Source of the DNA: Streptomyces sp. Go-475
GTDB taxonomy: Bacteria; Actinomycetota; Actinomycetes; Streptomycetales; Streptomycetaceae
Length of the DNA: 64,000 nt
NCBI RefSeq assembly: GCF_003330845.1
Contig: NZ_CP026121.1
Coordinates: 7,173,501-7,237,500 of the forward strand
Direction of reading: 5' to 3'
The notes beneath the pieces were generated by a model that saw only the letters and a program-made list of their open reading frames with translations, had not been told where the DNA came from and ran no database searches. Position 1 is the stretch's first letter. Every line of letters begins with the position of its first letter. The translations under genes were made by a program, and so were the position numbers. This document shows positions 1-8,123 of this stretch, piece after piece.

Positions 1-347
1 GGATCCGGCAGCACGGTGGGCCGTACCACGCGGTAGAGCTGGTAGGCCCTGGGTGTTCCCGGCTCGATGCCCAGCGCTCGCCAGTCGGGGCGCCGCGCGT
101 CACCCGCCCGCTCCAGCTCCTCGACGGAGGCCCACTGGGCGTAGGTCAGCAGCGAGGTGCCGTCGGTGCTGGTGAACAGGGACTGGGACACCAGGCCGGC
201 CGGCCACGGGTCGGATTCCCACCGCGCCACGACGGCGGCCGCGGCGGAGCGCTGCCGCCGGGCGTCGCCGGTGACGACTTCCTCGACCTGGGCGACGGAG
301 ACGTCACCGCGGTCGATGACGGGCCGGACGTCGGACGCTGGGGGCAT
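1..347 (-). CDS. ABM-family oxygenase, truncated by the window edge
   Basis: The reading frame opens at ATG (345-347) behind the strong Shine-Dalgarno GAAGGAG and runs off the left edge, so about 115 N-terminal residues are visible. The segment LLTYAQW matches the beta-strand signature of antibiotic biosynthesis monooxygenases (ABM, small cofactor-independent oxygenases with a ferredoxin-like fold), and the protein at 1514-2176 carries a parallel segment, VLNFAEW. It is the last visible gene of the polyketide operon, 85 bp after the O-methyltransferase. In such clusters ABM enzymes oxidise anthrones or quinones or cleave rings. Which reaction this one performs cannot be read from the fragment, nor whether it has one or two ABM domains. 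Confidence 0.7.
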   Translation of the reverse strand, partial: MPPASDVRPVIDRGDVSVAQVEEVVTGDARRQRSAAAAVVARWESDPWPAGLVSQSLFTSTDGTSLLTYAQWASVEELERAGDARRPDWRALGIEPGTPRAYQLYRVVRPTVLPD

Positions 348-432
348 GATGGCGACTCCTTCAAGGACGTACTCACGGGCGGGGTGGGGGACTTGGCGGT
401 ATCGGCGGTTCTCAGCGGTCGTCGGCGGCCAC

Positions 433-1464
433 TCACCGATCCTTGTGGCCGATGACGAGAACGTCGTCGTGAAGGCCCGGAACCTCCGTGGTCTCGGGCC
501 TGAAGCCCGCCTCGGACAGCCAGCCGTGCAGCTCTCGCACGGTGTACTCGTGACCGCCCCGGGACCAGACGAGCATGGCCAGACTGGCGAGCACCGCGTG
601 CATCGGCGGCTGTTCGCCGCCCGCCATCGGGTCGTAGACGAACACCGCCCCGCCCGGCCGGACCGCCTCGTAGGCGCTCTTGAGCAGCCGGACACGGTCC
701 TCGGTGTTCCAGTTGTGCAGGACGTGGCCGAAGACCAGGACGTCGGCCTCGGGCAGCGGATCCTCGAAGAAGTCGCCGCCGTGGAAGGTGATCGCCGAGG
801 CGGCGCCGCCGAGGGCGGCCATGTGCCGGGTGAAGGCCGGCTCCAGCTGCGGCAGGTCGAAGACCGCGCCCGTCAGGTGCGGGTTCTGCGACACCACGTG
901 GTGGGCGAAGTTGCCGCGCGCGCCGCCGATGTCGACGAAGGACGTGTAGCGGCTCCAGTCGAGCCGGCTCAGGGCCAGCGACACGGGCGTGTTGAGCAGG
1001 TCCATGCTGTCGAGGAAGCCGTCGGTGGCCTCCGCGTCCTGGTAGAGGGTGTCGTACGGGTTGCCCGCGACGGCGGCGCGGTTGTGCGGCCGGCCGGTGC
1101 GCAGCGTGGAGGCGAGCCCGTCCCAGGCCGGGTTCAGCTCGCGTTCGCAGAACTGCAGGTAGCCACCCAGGTATTCGGCACGCCCCCGCACCAGGAAGCG
1201 TTCGGCGACAGGCGCGTTGGAGAAGGTGCCGTCCACCTGTTCCAGCAGACCGAGGTGGGTGAGCCCGACGAGGAGGTCATGGGTGCCGAGCGGCACCAGC
1301 CCGGTCCGGTCGGCGAGTTCGGCGGAGGTGGCGGGCTTGTCCGACAGCGCGGTGAAGACGTCGGACTCGACGGCGGCCAGCAGGATCCTCGTCTGCCAGT
1401 AACCGGCCATGATGCCCATGATCGGTCCGGGGGTCACGGGCGACTCGGGTGACTCAGCAGCCAT
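433..1464 (-). CDS. SAM-dependent O-methyltransferase
   Basis: A 343-residue methyltransferase of the acetylserotonin/caffeate O-methyltransferase type common in aromatic polyketide clusters. Residues about 20-110 form the winged-helix dimerisation region. The SAM-binding motif is DIGGARGNF (about 173-181), followed by GGDFFEDPLPEADV and the conserved HVLHNW helix, and PGGAVFVYDPM follows. The start has AAGGAG about ten bases upstream. It is expected to methylate a phenolic hydroxyl of the angucyclinone after oxygenation. The position (C-6, C-8 or other) cannot be assigned. It lies 49 bp downstream of the two-domain ABM gene and is probably co-transcribed with it. Confidence 0.88.
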   Translation of the reverse strand: MAAESPESPVTPGPIMGIMAGYWQTRILLAAVESDVFTALSDKPATSAELADRTGLVPLGTHDLLVGLTHLGLLEQVDGTFSNAPVAERFLVRGRAEYLGGYLQFCERELNPAWDGLASTLRTGRPHNRAAVAGNPYDTLYQDAEATDGFLDSMDLLNTPVSLALSRLDWSRYTSFVDIGGARGNFAHHVVSQNPHLTGAVFDLPQLEPAFTRHMAALGGAASAITFHGGDFFEDPLPEADVLVFGHVLHNWNTEDRVRLLKSAYEAVRPGGAVFVYDPMAGGEQPPMHAVLASLAMLVWSRGGHEYTVRELHGWLSEAGFRPETTEVPGLHDDVLVIGHKDR

Positions 1465-1513
1465 GTTCGGAAGACTCCTTGATGCGAAGGGGATGGAGGG
1501 GCAGGGGAATGCG

Positions 1514-2176
1514 TCACGCGCTTCGGACGTGCCGGTGGAAACGCTTGAAGCCGATCGGCCGCACCCCCGGGATCCGGGTACTGACGCGGTAGGTGCCGGC
1601 CCGGCCCGCGCCGTCGAGGAAGGCGTCGTGTGCCTCGTCGGTGGTCCATTCGGCGAAGTTCAGGACCCGGGTGCCGTCGAGCGTGGTGTGGAAGGTGGCG
1701 GAGAGCATGCCGGCGCGCGTGTCCTCGGGCTGCGACTCCAGCGCGTCGCAGAGCGCGTCGATGACGGCCCGCTGCCGGTCCGGCCCGTCCACGTCGAACG
1801 TCGCGACGACCACGCAACCGGGCTCGGCCGGCGTCGGGTCGAACACCACACCGCGGTACGGCCGGTAGTCGACGGCCTCGACGGCGGCCGGTCCGGTCAG
1901 CGACCGGGCGAAATCCCGGTAGGCGTCGGGGTCCGAGACCTGGACGCAGGTGAGGGCGGTCTCCTCCGCCGTGTCCAGGTAGGCGCCGTGCGAGAGGACT
2001 CCGGCGGGCCGCGGCACGGCCGCCCACTCGTCCAGGACGTCGTCGAGGAGCGCACGGCCGGTCGCCGCGTCGGGCACGTACCGCATGGTGACGAACGCGG
2101 CGGCCGCGCCGCTGCGGTGGAAGGCGTGCGCGCCCCGGTGCTGTCGGGTGGTTGTGCGCTGTTCAGTGCCCGGCAT
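1514..2176 (-). CDS. two-domain ABM oxygenase
   Basis: A 220-residue protein with two tandem ABM-like halves (about 20-110 and 120-215). The second contains VLNFAEW. The in-frame ATG at 2174-2176 is preferred over a codon 75 bases upstream because GGAAGGA stands in front of it and it overlaps the end of the MFS gene by only 14 bp, as in translational coupling. Cofactor-independent oxygenases of this fold include anthrone oxygenases. The two-domain form also recalls the AlpJ/JadG/GilOII group, which opens ring B of angucyclines in kinamycin, jadomycin and gilvocarcin biosynthesis. Assignment to that group rather than a quinone-forming oxygenase is inference. Confidence 0.75.
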   Translation of the reverse strand: MPGTEQRTTTRQHRGAHAFHRSGAAAAFVTMRYVPDAATGRALLDDVLDEWAAVPRPAGVLSHGAYLDTAEETALTCVQVSDPDAYRDFARSLTGPAAVEAVDYRPYRGVVFDPTPAEPGCVVVATFDVDGPDRQRAVIDALCDALESQPEDTRAGMLSATFHTTLDGTRVLNFAEWTTDEAHDAFLDGAGRAGTYRVSTRIPGVRPIGFKRFHRHVRSA

Positions 2177-3413
2177 GGTCCGTCCTTCCGATCCTTCCGT
2201 GGGGGGTGCGTCGGCCGGTGACCGCGACGGCGAACCCCAACGCCGTGACACCGGTGCCGATCAGGAGCGCCGCGCGATAGCCCTCCCCGTACGTGAGCGG
2301 CAGCGCGACCAGCGGCAGCAGGAGACCGGTGCCCAGCTGGACGCACGTCTGGTAGAGCGAGACCGCCGCGCCCCGGTCGGCCGCGCCGACGGACGCGGTC
2401 GCCTGGAGGTTCAGGGCCGTGAAGGCGCAGCAGAAGCCGGCCTCGACCAGCAGCAGCGCCGGCAGCATCCCGAGGACGTACGGGCTCCCCTCGGGCTTCG
2501 CGAGGTAGAGGGCGTGGCCGAGCAGCGGAAAGAGCGCGCCCAGGGCGATGAGCCGCCCGGTCCCGTACCGGGCCACGAGACGGCCCGCGAACGGCACGGC
2601 CAGGGCCAGCGGCAGGCAGGCGGGCAGCAGGGCGAGCGCGGTCTGCCAGGGCGTCCAGCCGAGCCGCTGCGCCTGGAACGTCATCAGCACCAGCAGGCTC
2701 TGGTAGGTCCCGTTGAGCGAGGCGGCGCCGAGCGCGGAGCGCAGCAGGGCGCGGTCCCGCAGCAGGGCCGGGCGCGGGGGGCGCGGGGCGGGGCCGTCCG
2801 CGCGGCCCGGCGGCAGGACGTACAGTCCGCACACCAGCAGCACCAGTGCCACCGGCGCCGGGAACAGGAACGTCCAGCGCCAGCTCGACTCGACCAGCAG
2901 GCCCGCGAGCAGAAGTCCGGCGGTGAAGCCGGCGGCGCCGAAGAGCGAGTAGAGCGACACCGCCCGGCGGCGCGCGCGGCCTTCCGGGAAGGTGTCGTTG
3001 ATGATGGCCAGGCCGGCCGGCGCGGTCAGCGCCGCGCAGCAGCCCTTGAGGACGCGGAGGGCGACGAGCGCGGCCAGGCCGTCGACGAAGCCCCCGGCCA
3101 GCGAGGCGAGACCGAACAACAGCATCGCGCCCAGGTACACCGGGCGCCGCCCGGCGCGTGCCGCGAGCCGCGGCCCGGCGAGCAGCGTCACGGCGAAGCC
3201 GAGCGCGAAGCCGCTCATCAGCCACTGGACCTCCCAGACGGACAGCCCGAGCCGGGTGCCGATCGTCGGCAGGGCCATGAGGACGACGGACACCTCGATG
3301 GCGTCGAGGAGCATGTTGCCGCTGAGCACGAACAGCAGCAGCCGCTGTCGCCCGGTCCGGCGTCCGGCTGCCTCGGCGGCACCGGCGACGGGGTGCGCGG
3401 TGTCGCTCACCAC
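2163..3413 (-). CDS. MFS efflux transporter of the PKS cluster
   Basis: A 416-residue major facilitator protein with about twelve hydrophobic segments. The first reads LLLFVLSGNMLLDAIEVSVV, and the loop-2/3 motif appears as GPRLAARAGRRPVYL (about 80-94). It probably exports the polyketide across the membrane and gives self-resistance. Its start overlaps the end of the SDR by 7 bp (3407-3413), and its end overlaps the start of the ABM oxygenase, so all three are translationally coupled. A second, unrelated exporter with its own TetR repressor lies at 18755-20203. Substrate specificity is inferred from context only. Confidence 0.85.
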   Translation of the reverse strand: MVSDTAHPVAGAAEAAGRRTGRQRLLLFVLSGNMLLDAIEVSVVLMALPTIGTRLGLSVWEVQWLMSGFALGFAVTLLAGPRLAARAGRRPVYLGAMLLFGLASLAGGFVDGLAALVALRVLKGCCAALTAPAGLAIINDTFPEGRARRRAVSLYSLFGAAGFTAGLLLAGLLVESSWRWTFLFPAPVALVLLVCGLYVLPPGRADGPAPRPPRPALLRDRALLRSALGAASLNGTYQSLLVLMTFQAQRLGWTPWQTALALLPACLPLALAVPFAGRLVARYGTGRLIALGALFPLLGHALYLAKPEGSPYVLGMLPALLLVEAGFCCAFTALNLQATASVGAADRGAAVSLYQTCVQLGTGLLLPLVALPLTYGEGYRAALLIGTGVTALGFAVAVTGRRTPHGRIGRTDHAGH

Positions 3414-4207
3414 GGCAGCACCTGGCCGCCGGGCGTGCCGTCCTCCCCCAGGAAGGCGGCGGTGGGCCCGTCGTCGTCGAGGGTGGCGAGCAGCACCGGG
3501 ACGCGGGCGCCCTGCTCGACGCCGAGGACGCCGTTGTGCCCGTTGATGTCGGTGGCGACGAAGCCGGGGGAGGCGGCGTTGACGAGGATGCCGGTGTCGC
3601 GCAGTTCGTTGGCGTAGGCGAGGGTGACGGCGTTGAGCGCGGCCTTGGAGGTGCCGTAGGCGAGCATGGCGGGGAACGTGCCCGGCGGGAACACCCCCGA
3701 GGGGTCCTCCCGCGCGGCGGCGGCCGCGAGTGAGCCCACCGCGCTGCTGACGTTGACGATCCGGGCGGAGCCCGCCCTGCGCAGCAGCGGCAGGAACGCG
3801 TTGGTGACGGTGACGACGCCGAACACGTTGGTCTCGTAGACCCGGCGCACCTGCTCGGCCGAAGTCTGGCTGGGGGCCTGCTCGGGGACGCCGATGCCGG
3901 CGTTGTTGACCAGGACGTGCAGCGGGCCCGTCTCGTCCGCCACGCGCTTGGCGGCGAGCGCGACCGAGTTCTCGTCGGTGACGTCGAGGTGCAGGAACCG
4001 TACGTCCAACCCCTCGGCGCGCAGCTCGCGTTCGGCGGCGTGGCCGCGCCCCGGGTCCCGGGCGCCGAGATGGACGACGTGGCCGCGTTCGGCGAGCTGC
4101 CGGGCGATCTCACGGCCGATTCCCTTGTTGGCTCCGGTGACGACGGCGACGCGTGCGGTGCCGGGGGCCTGCTCGCCGCGGGACGGGACCTGCTTACCGG
4201 GGGTCAT
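3407..4207 (-). CDS. SDR-family oxidoreductase (cluster tailoring)
   Basis: A 266-residue classical short-chain dehydrogenase/reductase. The NADP-binding TGANKGIGREIA motif is near residues 24-35, NNAGIG near 100, and the catalytic Tyr-Lys pair sits in YGTSKAAL, with an insertion before it as in plant carbonyl-reductase-like SDRs. The start has AAGGAG close upstream (GGAAGCAAGGAGCCC then ATG). It lies 70 bp after the hydroxylase-SDR fusion and overlaps the MFS gene, so it is in the tailoring operon. A keto group of the angucyclinone is the probable substrate. The paralogue at 23642-24349 has the same architecture. Confidence 0.85.
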   Translation of the reverse strand: MTPGKQVPSRGEQAPGTARVAVVTGANKGIGREIARQLAERGHVVHLGARDPGRGHAAERELRAEGLDVRFLHLDVTDENSVALAAKRVADETGPLHVLVNNAGIGVPEQAPSQTSAEQVRRVYETNVFGVVTVTNAFLPLLRRAGSARIVNVSSAVGSLAAAAAREDPSGVFPPGTFPAMLAYGTSKAALNAVTLAYANELRDTGILVNAASPGFVATDINGHNGVLGVEQGARVPVLLATLDDDGPTAAFLGEDGTPGGQVLPW

Positions 4208-4277
4208 GGGCTCCTTGCTTCCTTCGTCGGTCGTGGGCGGCCGGCCGAACCGGTCGGCGGGCGGGGCGCGGCCGGGA

Positions 4278-6233
4278 TCAGCCGAGCAGGGTGCCGCCGG
4301 TGGCGTCGATGAAGGCCCCGGTGATCCAGCGGGCCTCGTGGGTCGCCAGGAAGGTCACCACGTCGGCGACGTCGTCGGCCTCGCCGACCCGTTTGAAGGC
4401 GGAGAGCTGGGCCATCGCCTCGACCGCCTCGGGTATGTCGAAGATCGCGCCGCCGTTGTTGGTGATACCCGGCGCCACGGTGTTGACGGTGATGCCGCGG
4501 GGCGCGAGGTGGCGTGCCAGGTGCAGGGTGAGCTGCTCCACCGCGCCCTTGGTCATCGCGTAGACCAGCTGGTCGGGGTTGGCGGTGCGGGTGAGGCCGG
4601 AGGAGATGTTGACGATGCGGCCGCCGTCGGGCATGAGCGGCAGGGCACGCTGCACGATGAAGTACGGCGCCCTGGCGTTGACCGCGAAGTAGCGGTCGAA
4701 CTCCTCGGGGGTGATGTCCTCGGGCGGTTGGCCGGTCGTGGTGACACCGGCGTTGTTCACGAGGATGTCGAGCCGGCTCTCGCCTATGCGTTCCTTCAGG
4801 CCCTGCTCCACGCCGAGGAACAGCTCGTGCGCGTCGCCGGGGACGCCGAGTTCGGCGCGGACCGCGAACGCGGCCCCGCCCTCCTGCTCGATGAGGGCGA
4901 CGGTCTCCTGCGCCGCCTGCTCGTTGGCCGTGTAGTGCACGGCGACCAGGGCGCCCTGGCGGGCGAGGGCCACGGCGGTGGCCCTGCCGATGCCGCGGCT
5001 GGAGCCGGTGACGAGGGCGGTCTTGTCGATGAGCCTGTCCACGGTTGACCTTCCGGGTGTCGGGGTGTGCCGGGCGGGCGGCCTGGGCCGCTCCTGGACG
5101 TCGAGGCCGCTGATCATGCGGGCGAGGTGGCGCTGAACGGCGTCGTGGCGCAGCAGTTCGCCGAAGACGTCCCGCAGCGCGGTGACCTCCTGGCCGCCGA
5201 ACAACAGCCGTGCCTGGGCCTGGATGTTGGTCAGCGTGCGGGCGCCCACGGGGTGCCGCTCGTCGTGGTAGCTGTCGAGGAGTCCGGGCCGGGCCGTGCC
5301 GGTGACCTCGCGGGCGAGTTTCCAGCCGAGGCCCGCCGCGTCCTGCAGCCCGAGGTTCAGGGCCTGCCCGCCGACCGGCATCTGGACGTGGGCGGCGTCA
5401 CCGGCGAGCAGCACCCGGCCCCGGCGGTACTGCGTGACCTGCCGGGAGGCGTTGCCGAACCGGTTCAGCCAGAGCGGCTCGCCGTGGCGGATGTCCTCGC
5501 CGGTGACCGCCGACCAGGCCGCGGCGACGCGCTCGAAGTCGACCTCGCCGCCGGGCGCGGCACCGTACTGGTGGACCATGAGCCGGGTGACGCCGTCGGG
5601 CCTGCGGTAGGCGGTGGCGACACCGTCCGGGTAGCGCTTCAGGCGCCGGTCGTCGAGGGTGAGGCCCGCGACGTCGGCGCGCAGCATCTCCTTGTCGGCG
5701 TCGCGCCCGGCGAACTCGAAGCCGGCGAGTTCGCGCACGGTGCTCGGTTCACCGTCGCAGCCCACGAGGTAGGCGGCGGTGAGGTCGTACGGTTCCCGGT
5801 CCGGGCCGAGGACCCGCACCCGTACACCGTCCGCGGTCTGGGTGAGGCCGGTGACCGTGTGGCCGCGGCGGATCTCGGCGCCGAGGTCGGACGCGTGCCG
5901 CTGGAGGACCGCTTCGAGCCTGCTCTGCAGGCATTCCCACTGCCCGGCGTACGGGTGCTCCGGCTCGGCGGCCGCGAGGTCGAAGCGCAGGCCGCCGAAG
6001 TGGCCGGGGCCGAGGGCGGGGAGGGGGCCGAGGCGGTCCAGGATGCCCCGCTCCGCGAAGATCTCCATGGTCCGGGTGTGCAGCACGGACGCCCGTGACT
6101 CGCCGGTCGGCTCGGGCAGTGTCTCCAGGACCAGGGCGCGCGCGCCGTTCTCCCGCAGTTCGGCGGCGAGCAGCAGACCGACCGGTCCGGCGCCGACGAC
6201 GATGACGTCGGCGGCCGTGGCGCGCCGGGTCAC
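4278..6233 (-). CDS. fused FAD-dependent hydroxylase and SDR reductase (PgaM/UrdM-like)
   Basis: A 651-residue natural fusion. Residues 1-395 are an aromatic-ring hydroxylase: FAD-binding VVGAGPVG near 12-19, GCDGEPSTVR in the middle, and LLAGDAAHVQMPVGG near 280. Residues 398-651 are an SDR: TGSSRGIGRA, NNAGVT and YAMTKGAVEQL. The usual C-terminal thioredoxin-like domain of the hydroxylase is absent and replaced by the SDR. This architecture is known for PgaM (gaudimycin) and UrdM (urdamycin), which act late on angucyclinones and strongly indicate the product class. The gene starts by a 4-bp ATGA overlap with the preceding hydroxylase gene. An internal start may also yield the SDR alone. Confidence 0.9.
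   Translation of the reverse strand: MTRRATAADVIVVGAGPVGLLLAAELRENGARALVLETLPEPTGESRASVLHTRTMEIFAERGILDRLGPLPALGPGHFGGLRFDLAAAEPEHPYAGQWECLQSRLEAVLQRHASDLGAEIRRGHTVTGLTQTADGVRVRVLGPDREPYDLTAAYLVGCDGEPSTVRELAGFEFAGRDADKEMLRADVAGLTLDDRRLKRYPDGVATAYRRPDGVTRLMVHQYGAAPGGEVDFERVAAAWSAVTGEDIRHGEPLWLNRFGNASRQVTQYRRGRVLLAGDAAHVQMPVGGQALNLGLQDAAGLGWKLAREVTGTARPGLLDSYHDERHPVGARTLTNIQAQARLLFGGQEVTALRDVFGELLRHDAVQRHLARMISGLDVQERPRPPARHTPTPGRSTVDRLIDKTALVTGSSRGIGRATAVALARQGALVAVHYTANEQAAQETVALIEQEGGAAFAVRAELGVPGDAHELFLGVEQGLKERIGESRLDILVNNAGVTTTGQPPEDITPEEFDRYFAVNARAPYFIVQRALPLMPDGGRIVNISSGLTRTANPDQLVYAMTKGAVEQLTLHLARHLAPRGITVNTVAPGITNNGGAIFDIPEAVEAMAQLSAFKRVGEADDVADVVTFLATHEARWITGAFIDATGGTLLG
5040..5054 (-). 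promoter_or_regulatory. internal ribosome-binding site and GTG start for a free SDR domain
   Basis: At the exact domain boundary of the fusion, the minus strand reads GGAAGG (5049-5054), six bases, then GTG (5040-5042), beginning residues V-D-R-L-I-D-K-T-A-L. The GTG is in frame and would give a 254-residue reductase (4278-5042). From memory, related pgaM genes are described as making both the fusion and a separate reductase from an internal start. The spacing here is fully consistent with that. Confidence 0.6.
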
Positions 6234-7726
6234 CGGCGGCCTCCCCGGCCGCGCCGGGCGGCCGCCGGGCCGAACCAGCGGTCCAGTGCGGTGCTCACGC
6301 CGTGGTGGCTGCCGGGGGCGGCCCAGGCGACATGGCCGTCCGGGCGCAGCAGGACGGCACTGGTGCCGGCCAGCGGGCTGTCGTCGGGCAGGGCACCGGG
6401 GGTGGCCGTCACGATGTCGACGCGGGCGCGCCAGCCCTCGGCGCGGCGGCGCAGTACGGCGTTGTCGGCGAGGTCGAGCAGCACGCCGCGGCCGGGCCGC
6501 AGCAGCTCGGTGCTGCTGGTGGCCCGGGTGCCGGCGGTCAGGGGCAGGTGGGGCATGCGGCGGCCGAGGAGCGGGTGGGTGCCGGGGCCGACGTCGTAGC
6601 GGATGTCCAGGCCGCTGACCTTGGCGGCGAGGTGCCGGGCCACCTCGGGGTACGGGAGGAGTTCGGACAGCACGTCGCGCAGCGGCTGCACCTCGGCGCC
6701 GCCGAGGACGAGCAGGCTCTGGGCCTGGGTGTTGGCCAGCATCCGGCGGCCGACCTCGTGGCGCTCGGTGTGGTAGGTGTCGAGCAGCGACGCGGGGGCG
6801 TCGCCCTTGAGGACGGCGGCCAGCTTCCAGCCGAGGTTGAAGGAGTCCTGGACGCTGGTGTTCATGCCCTGTCCGCCCGCGGGCAGGTGCACGTGCGCGG
6901 CGTCCCCGGCGAGCAGGACACGTCCGCGGCGGTACTCCGTCACCTGGCGGGTGGCGTCGCCGAACGCGCTGACCCAGACGGGTTCGGCGTGCGAGATGTC
7001 GATGCCGGTGAGCCGCTTCCAGTGATCGGCGACCTCCGCGAAGGCGGGCGGGGCGGTGCGCCGCTGCGGGGGGATGCCGCGCTCGCCGACGATGATCCGG
7101 TGGATCCCGCCGGGCAGCTTGGCGACCATCACGAAGCCACCGCCGACCTGCTGACCCGTCATGCGGGGCTCCAGGTCGACGCCGCGGATGTCGGCCAGCA
7201 GCATCTCCGTGGTCGCGGCGGTGCCGGGGAAGTCGAATCCGGCCGTCTTGCGCACGGCGCTGCGGCCGCCGTCGCAGCCGACGAGATAACGGGCCTCGAT
7301 CTCCTCCTCGCCGGCCGCGCCGCGCACCCGCACGGTGACCGACTCCCCGCCGTCGCTCAGGTCGAGGAAGGTGTGCCCGCGGCGGATGTCGGCGCCGAGT
7401 TCGGTCGCCCAGGACTCCAGGGCCGCCTCGGTGACCGACTGGGGTACGGTGCGGGCCGCCTGGTGGGCGGCGCCGAGCACCCCGACGTCGAGGGGCAGGC
7501 CGCCGAAGTGGCCCATGTCGCTCGTCTCGTACGCACCGAGGCGGCGCAGCAGCCCGCGTTGGTCGAATATCTCCATGGTGCGGGTGGCCAGACCTATTCC
7601 CCGGGATTCTCCGGTGCGCTGTGGCAGGCTTTCCAGCACCGTCACGTCAATTCCCGCGAGACGCAGTTCCCCGGCGAGCATGAGCCCTGCGGGCCCGGCT
7701 CCGACAATGACCACCGAAGTGTCCAT
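6230..7726 (-). CDS. FAD-dependent angucyclinone hydroxylase (PgaE/JadH/UrdE-like)
   Basis: A 498-residue class A flavoprotein hydroxylase. FAD-binding VGAGPAGLMLAGEL is near residues 7-20, GCDGGRSAVR near 150-160, VLLAGDAAHVHLPAGGQGM near 280, and a full C-terminal thioredoxin-like domain (about 400-498) includes GRGVLLDLADN. The ATG at 7724-7726 is chosen because AGGGGA precedes it. The longer frame upstream has no ribosome site. Members of this group hydroxylate C-12 or C-12b of the angucycline skeleton using NADPH and oxygen. It overlaps the fusion gene by four bases. A 168-bp gap separates it from the epsilon subunit gene, so it may have its own promoter. Confidence 0.9.
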   Translation of the reverse strand: MDTSVVIVGAGPAGLMLAGELRLAGIDVTVLESLPQRTGESRGIGLATRTMEIFDQRGLLRRLGAYETSDMGHFGGLPLDVGVLGAAHQAARTVPQSVTEAALESWATELGADIRRGHTFLDLSDGGESVTVRVRGAAGEEEIEARYLVGCDGGRSAVRKTAGFDFPGTAATTEMLLADIRGVDLEPRMTGQQVGGGFVMVAKLPGGIHRIIVGERGIPPQRRTAPPAFAEVADHWKRLTGIDISHAEPVWVSAFGDATRQVTEYRRGRVLLAGDAAHVHLPAGGQGMNTSVQDSFNLGWKLAAVLKGDAPASLLDTYHTERHEVGRRMLANTQAQSLLVLGGAEVQPLRDVLSELLPYPEVARHLAAKVSGLDIRYDVGPGTHPLLGRRMPHLPLTAGTRATSSTELLRPGRGVLLDLADNAVLRRRAEGWRARVDIVTATPGALPDDSPLAGTSAVLLRPDGHVAWAAPGSHHGVSTALDRWFGPAAARRGRGGRR

Positions 7727-7894
7727 GCATATCCCCTGACGTACCCGCGACGGAAATCGAATACAAGGTCTGCCGACATCATTCCGGAGATTCAGAAACC
7801 GGTTCAAGCGGCTCCGCTCCAGAGGAATCACAAGAAATGTCAGGCGAATGAAAAGTCCGCTGACACCGCGGCGGCCGCACGCGCCGCGAGAAGG

Positions 7895-8107
7895 TCACGC
7901 GGCGCGGCGCCAGCTGCGCGGGCCGCCGAAGCCGGTCGCGCGTTCCAGCCGTCGCCAGCGGGCGAGTGGCCGGGACGGCTCGGCCGCCGGCGCGGGGACG
8001 CCGGCCGCCGCGGCGCGGGCGAGCAGGACCACGGTGAGCGCGGCCAGTTCCTCCTCGCTCGGGCTGCCCTTCTCCACCCGGAAGTACGTCGTGTGCCGGT
8101 CATTCAT
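7895..8107 (-). CDS. acyl-CoA carboxylase epsilon subunit
   Basis: A 70-residue protein beginning MNDRHTTYFRVEKGSPSEEE. The pattern of a short strand, EELAALTVVLLARAAA, a proline/alanine stretch and a tryptophan-rich end (ARWRRLERATGF) is typical of actinobacterial AccE/PccE subunits, which bind and stabilise the AccA-AccB complex. AGGAG precedes the ATG, and it starts 16 bp after accB. Its presence with alpha and beta subunits in the cluster means a complete carboxylase is encoded here, presumably to enlarge the malonyl-CoA pool for the PKS. Confidence 0.8.
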   Translation of the reverse strand: MNDRHTTYFRVEKGSPSEEELAALTVVLLARAAAAGVPAPAAEPSRPLARWRRLERATGFGGPRSWRRAA

Positions 8108-8123
8108 GGGGGGCTCCTGTCCG

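Noticed and set aside
1..6. GGATCC at the first base of the window
   Set aside because: A BamHI site at the edge may reflect a cloning boundary. It has no biological meaning here.
2085..3617. 510-codon plus-strand frame opposite the MFS and SDR genes
   Set aside because: It is composed of charged low-complexity residues (Arg/Gln/Glu), a typical shadow of a GC-rich membrane protein gene.
7727..7894. Single TGTCAGG and TGACACC near the hydroxylase gene as further activator sites
   Set aside because: They are not repeated at helical spacing, unlike the arrays at 15314 and 17353.
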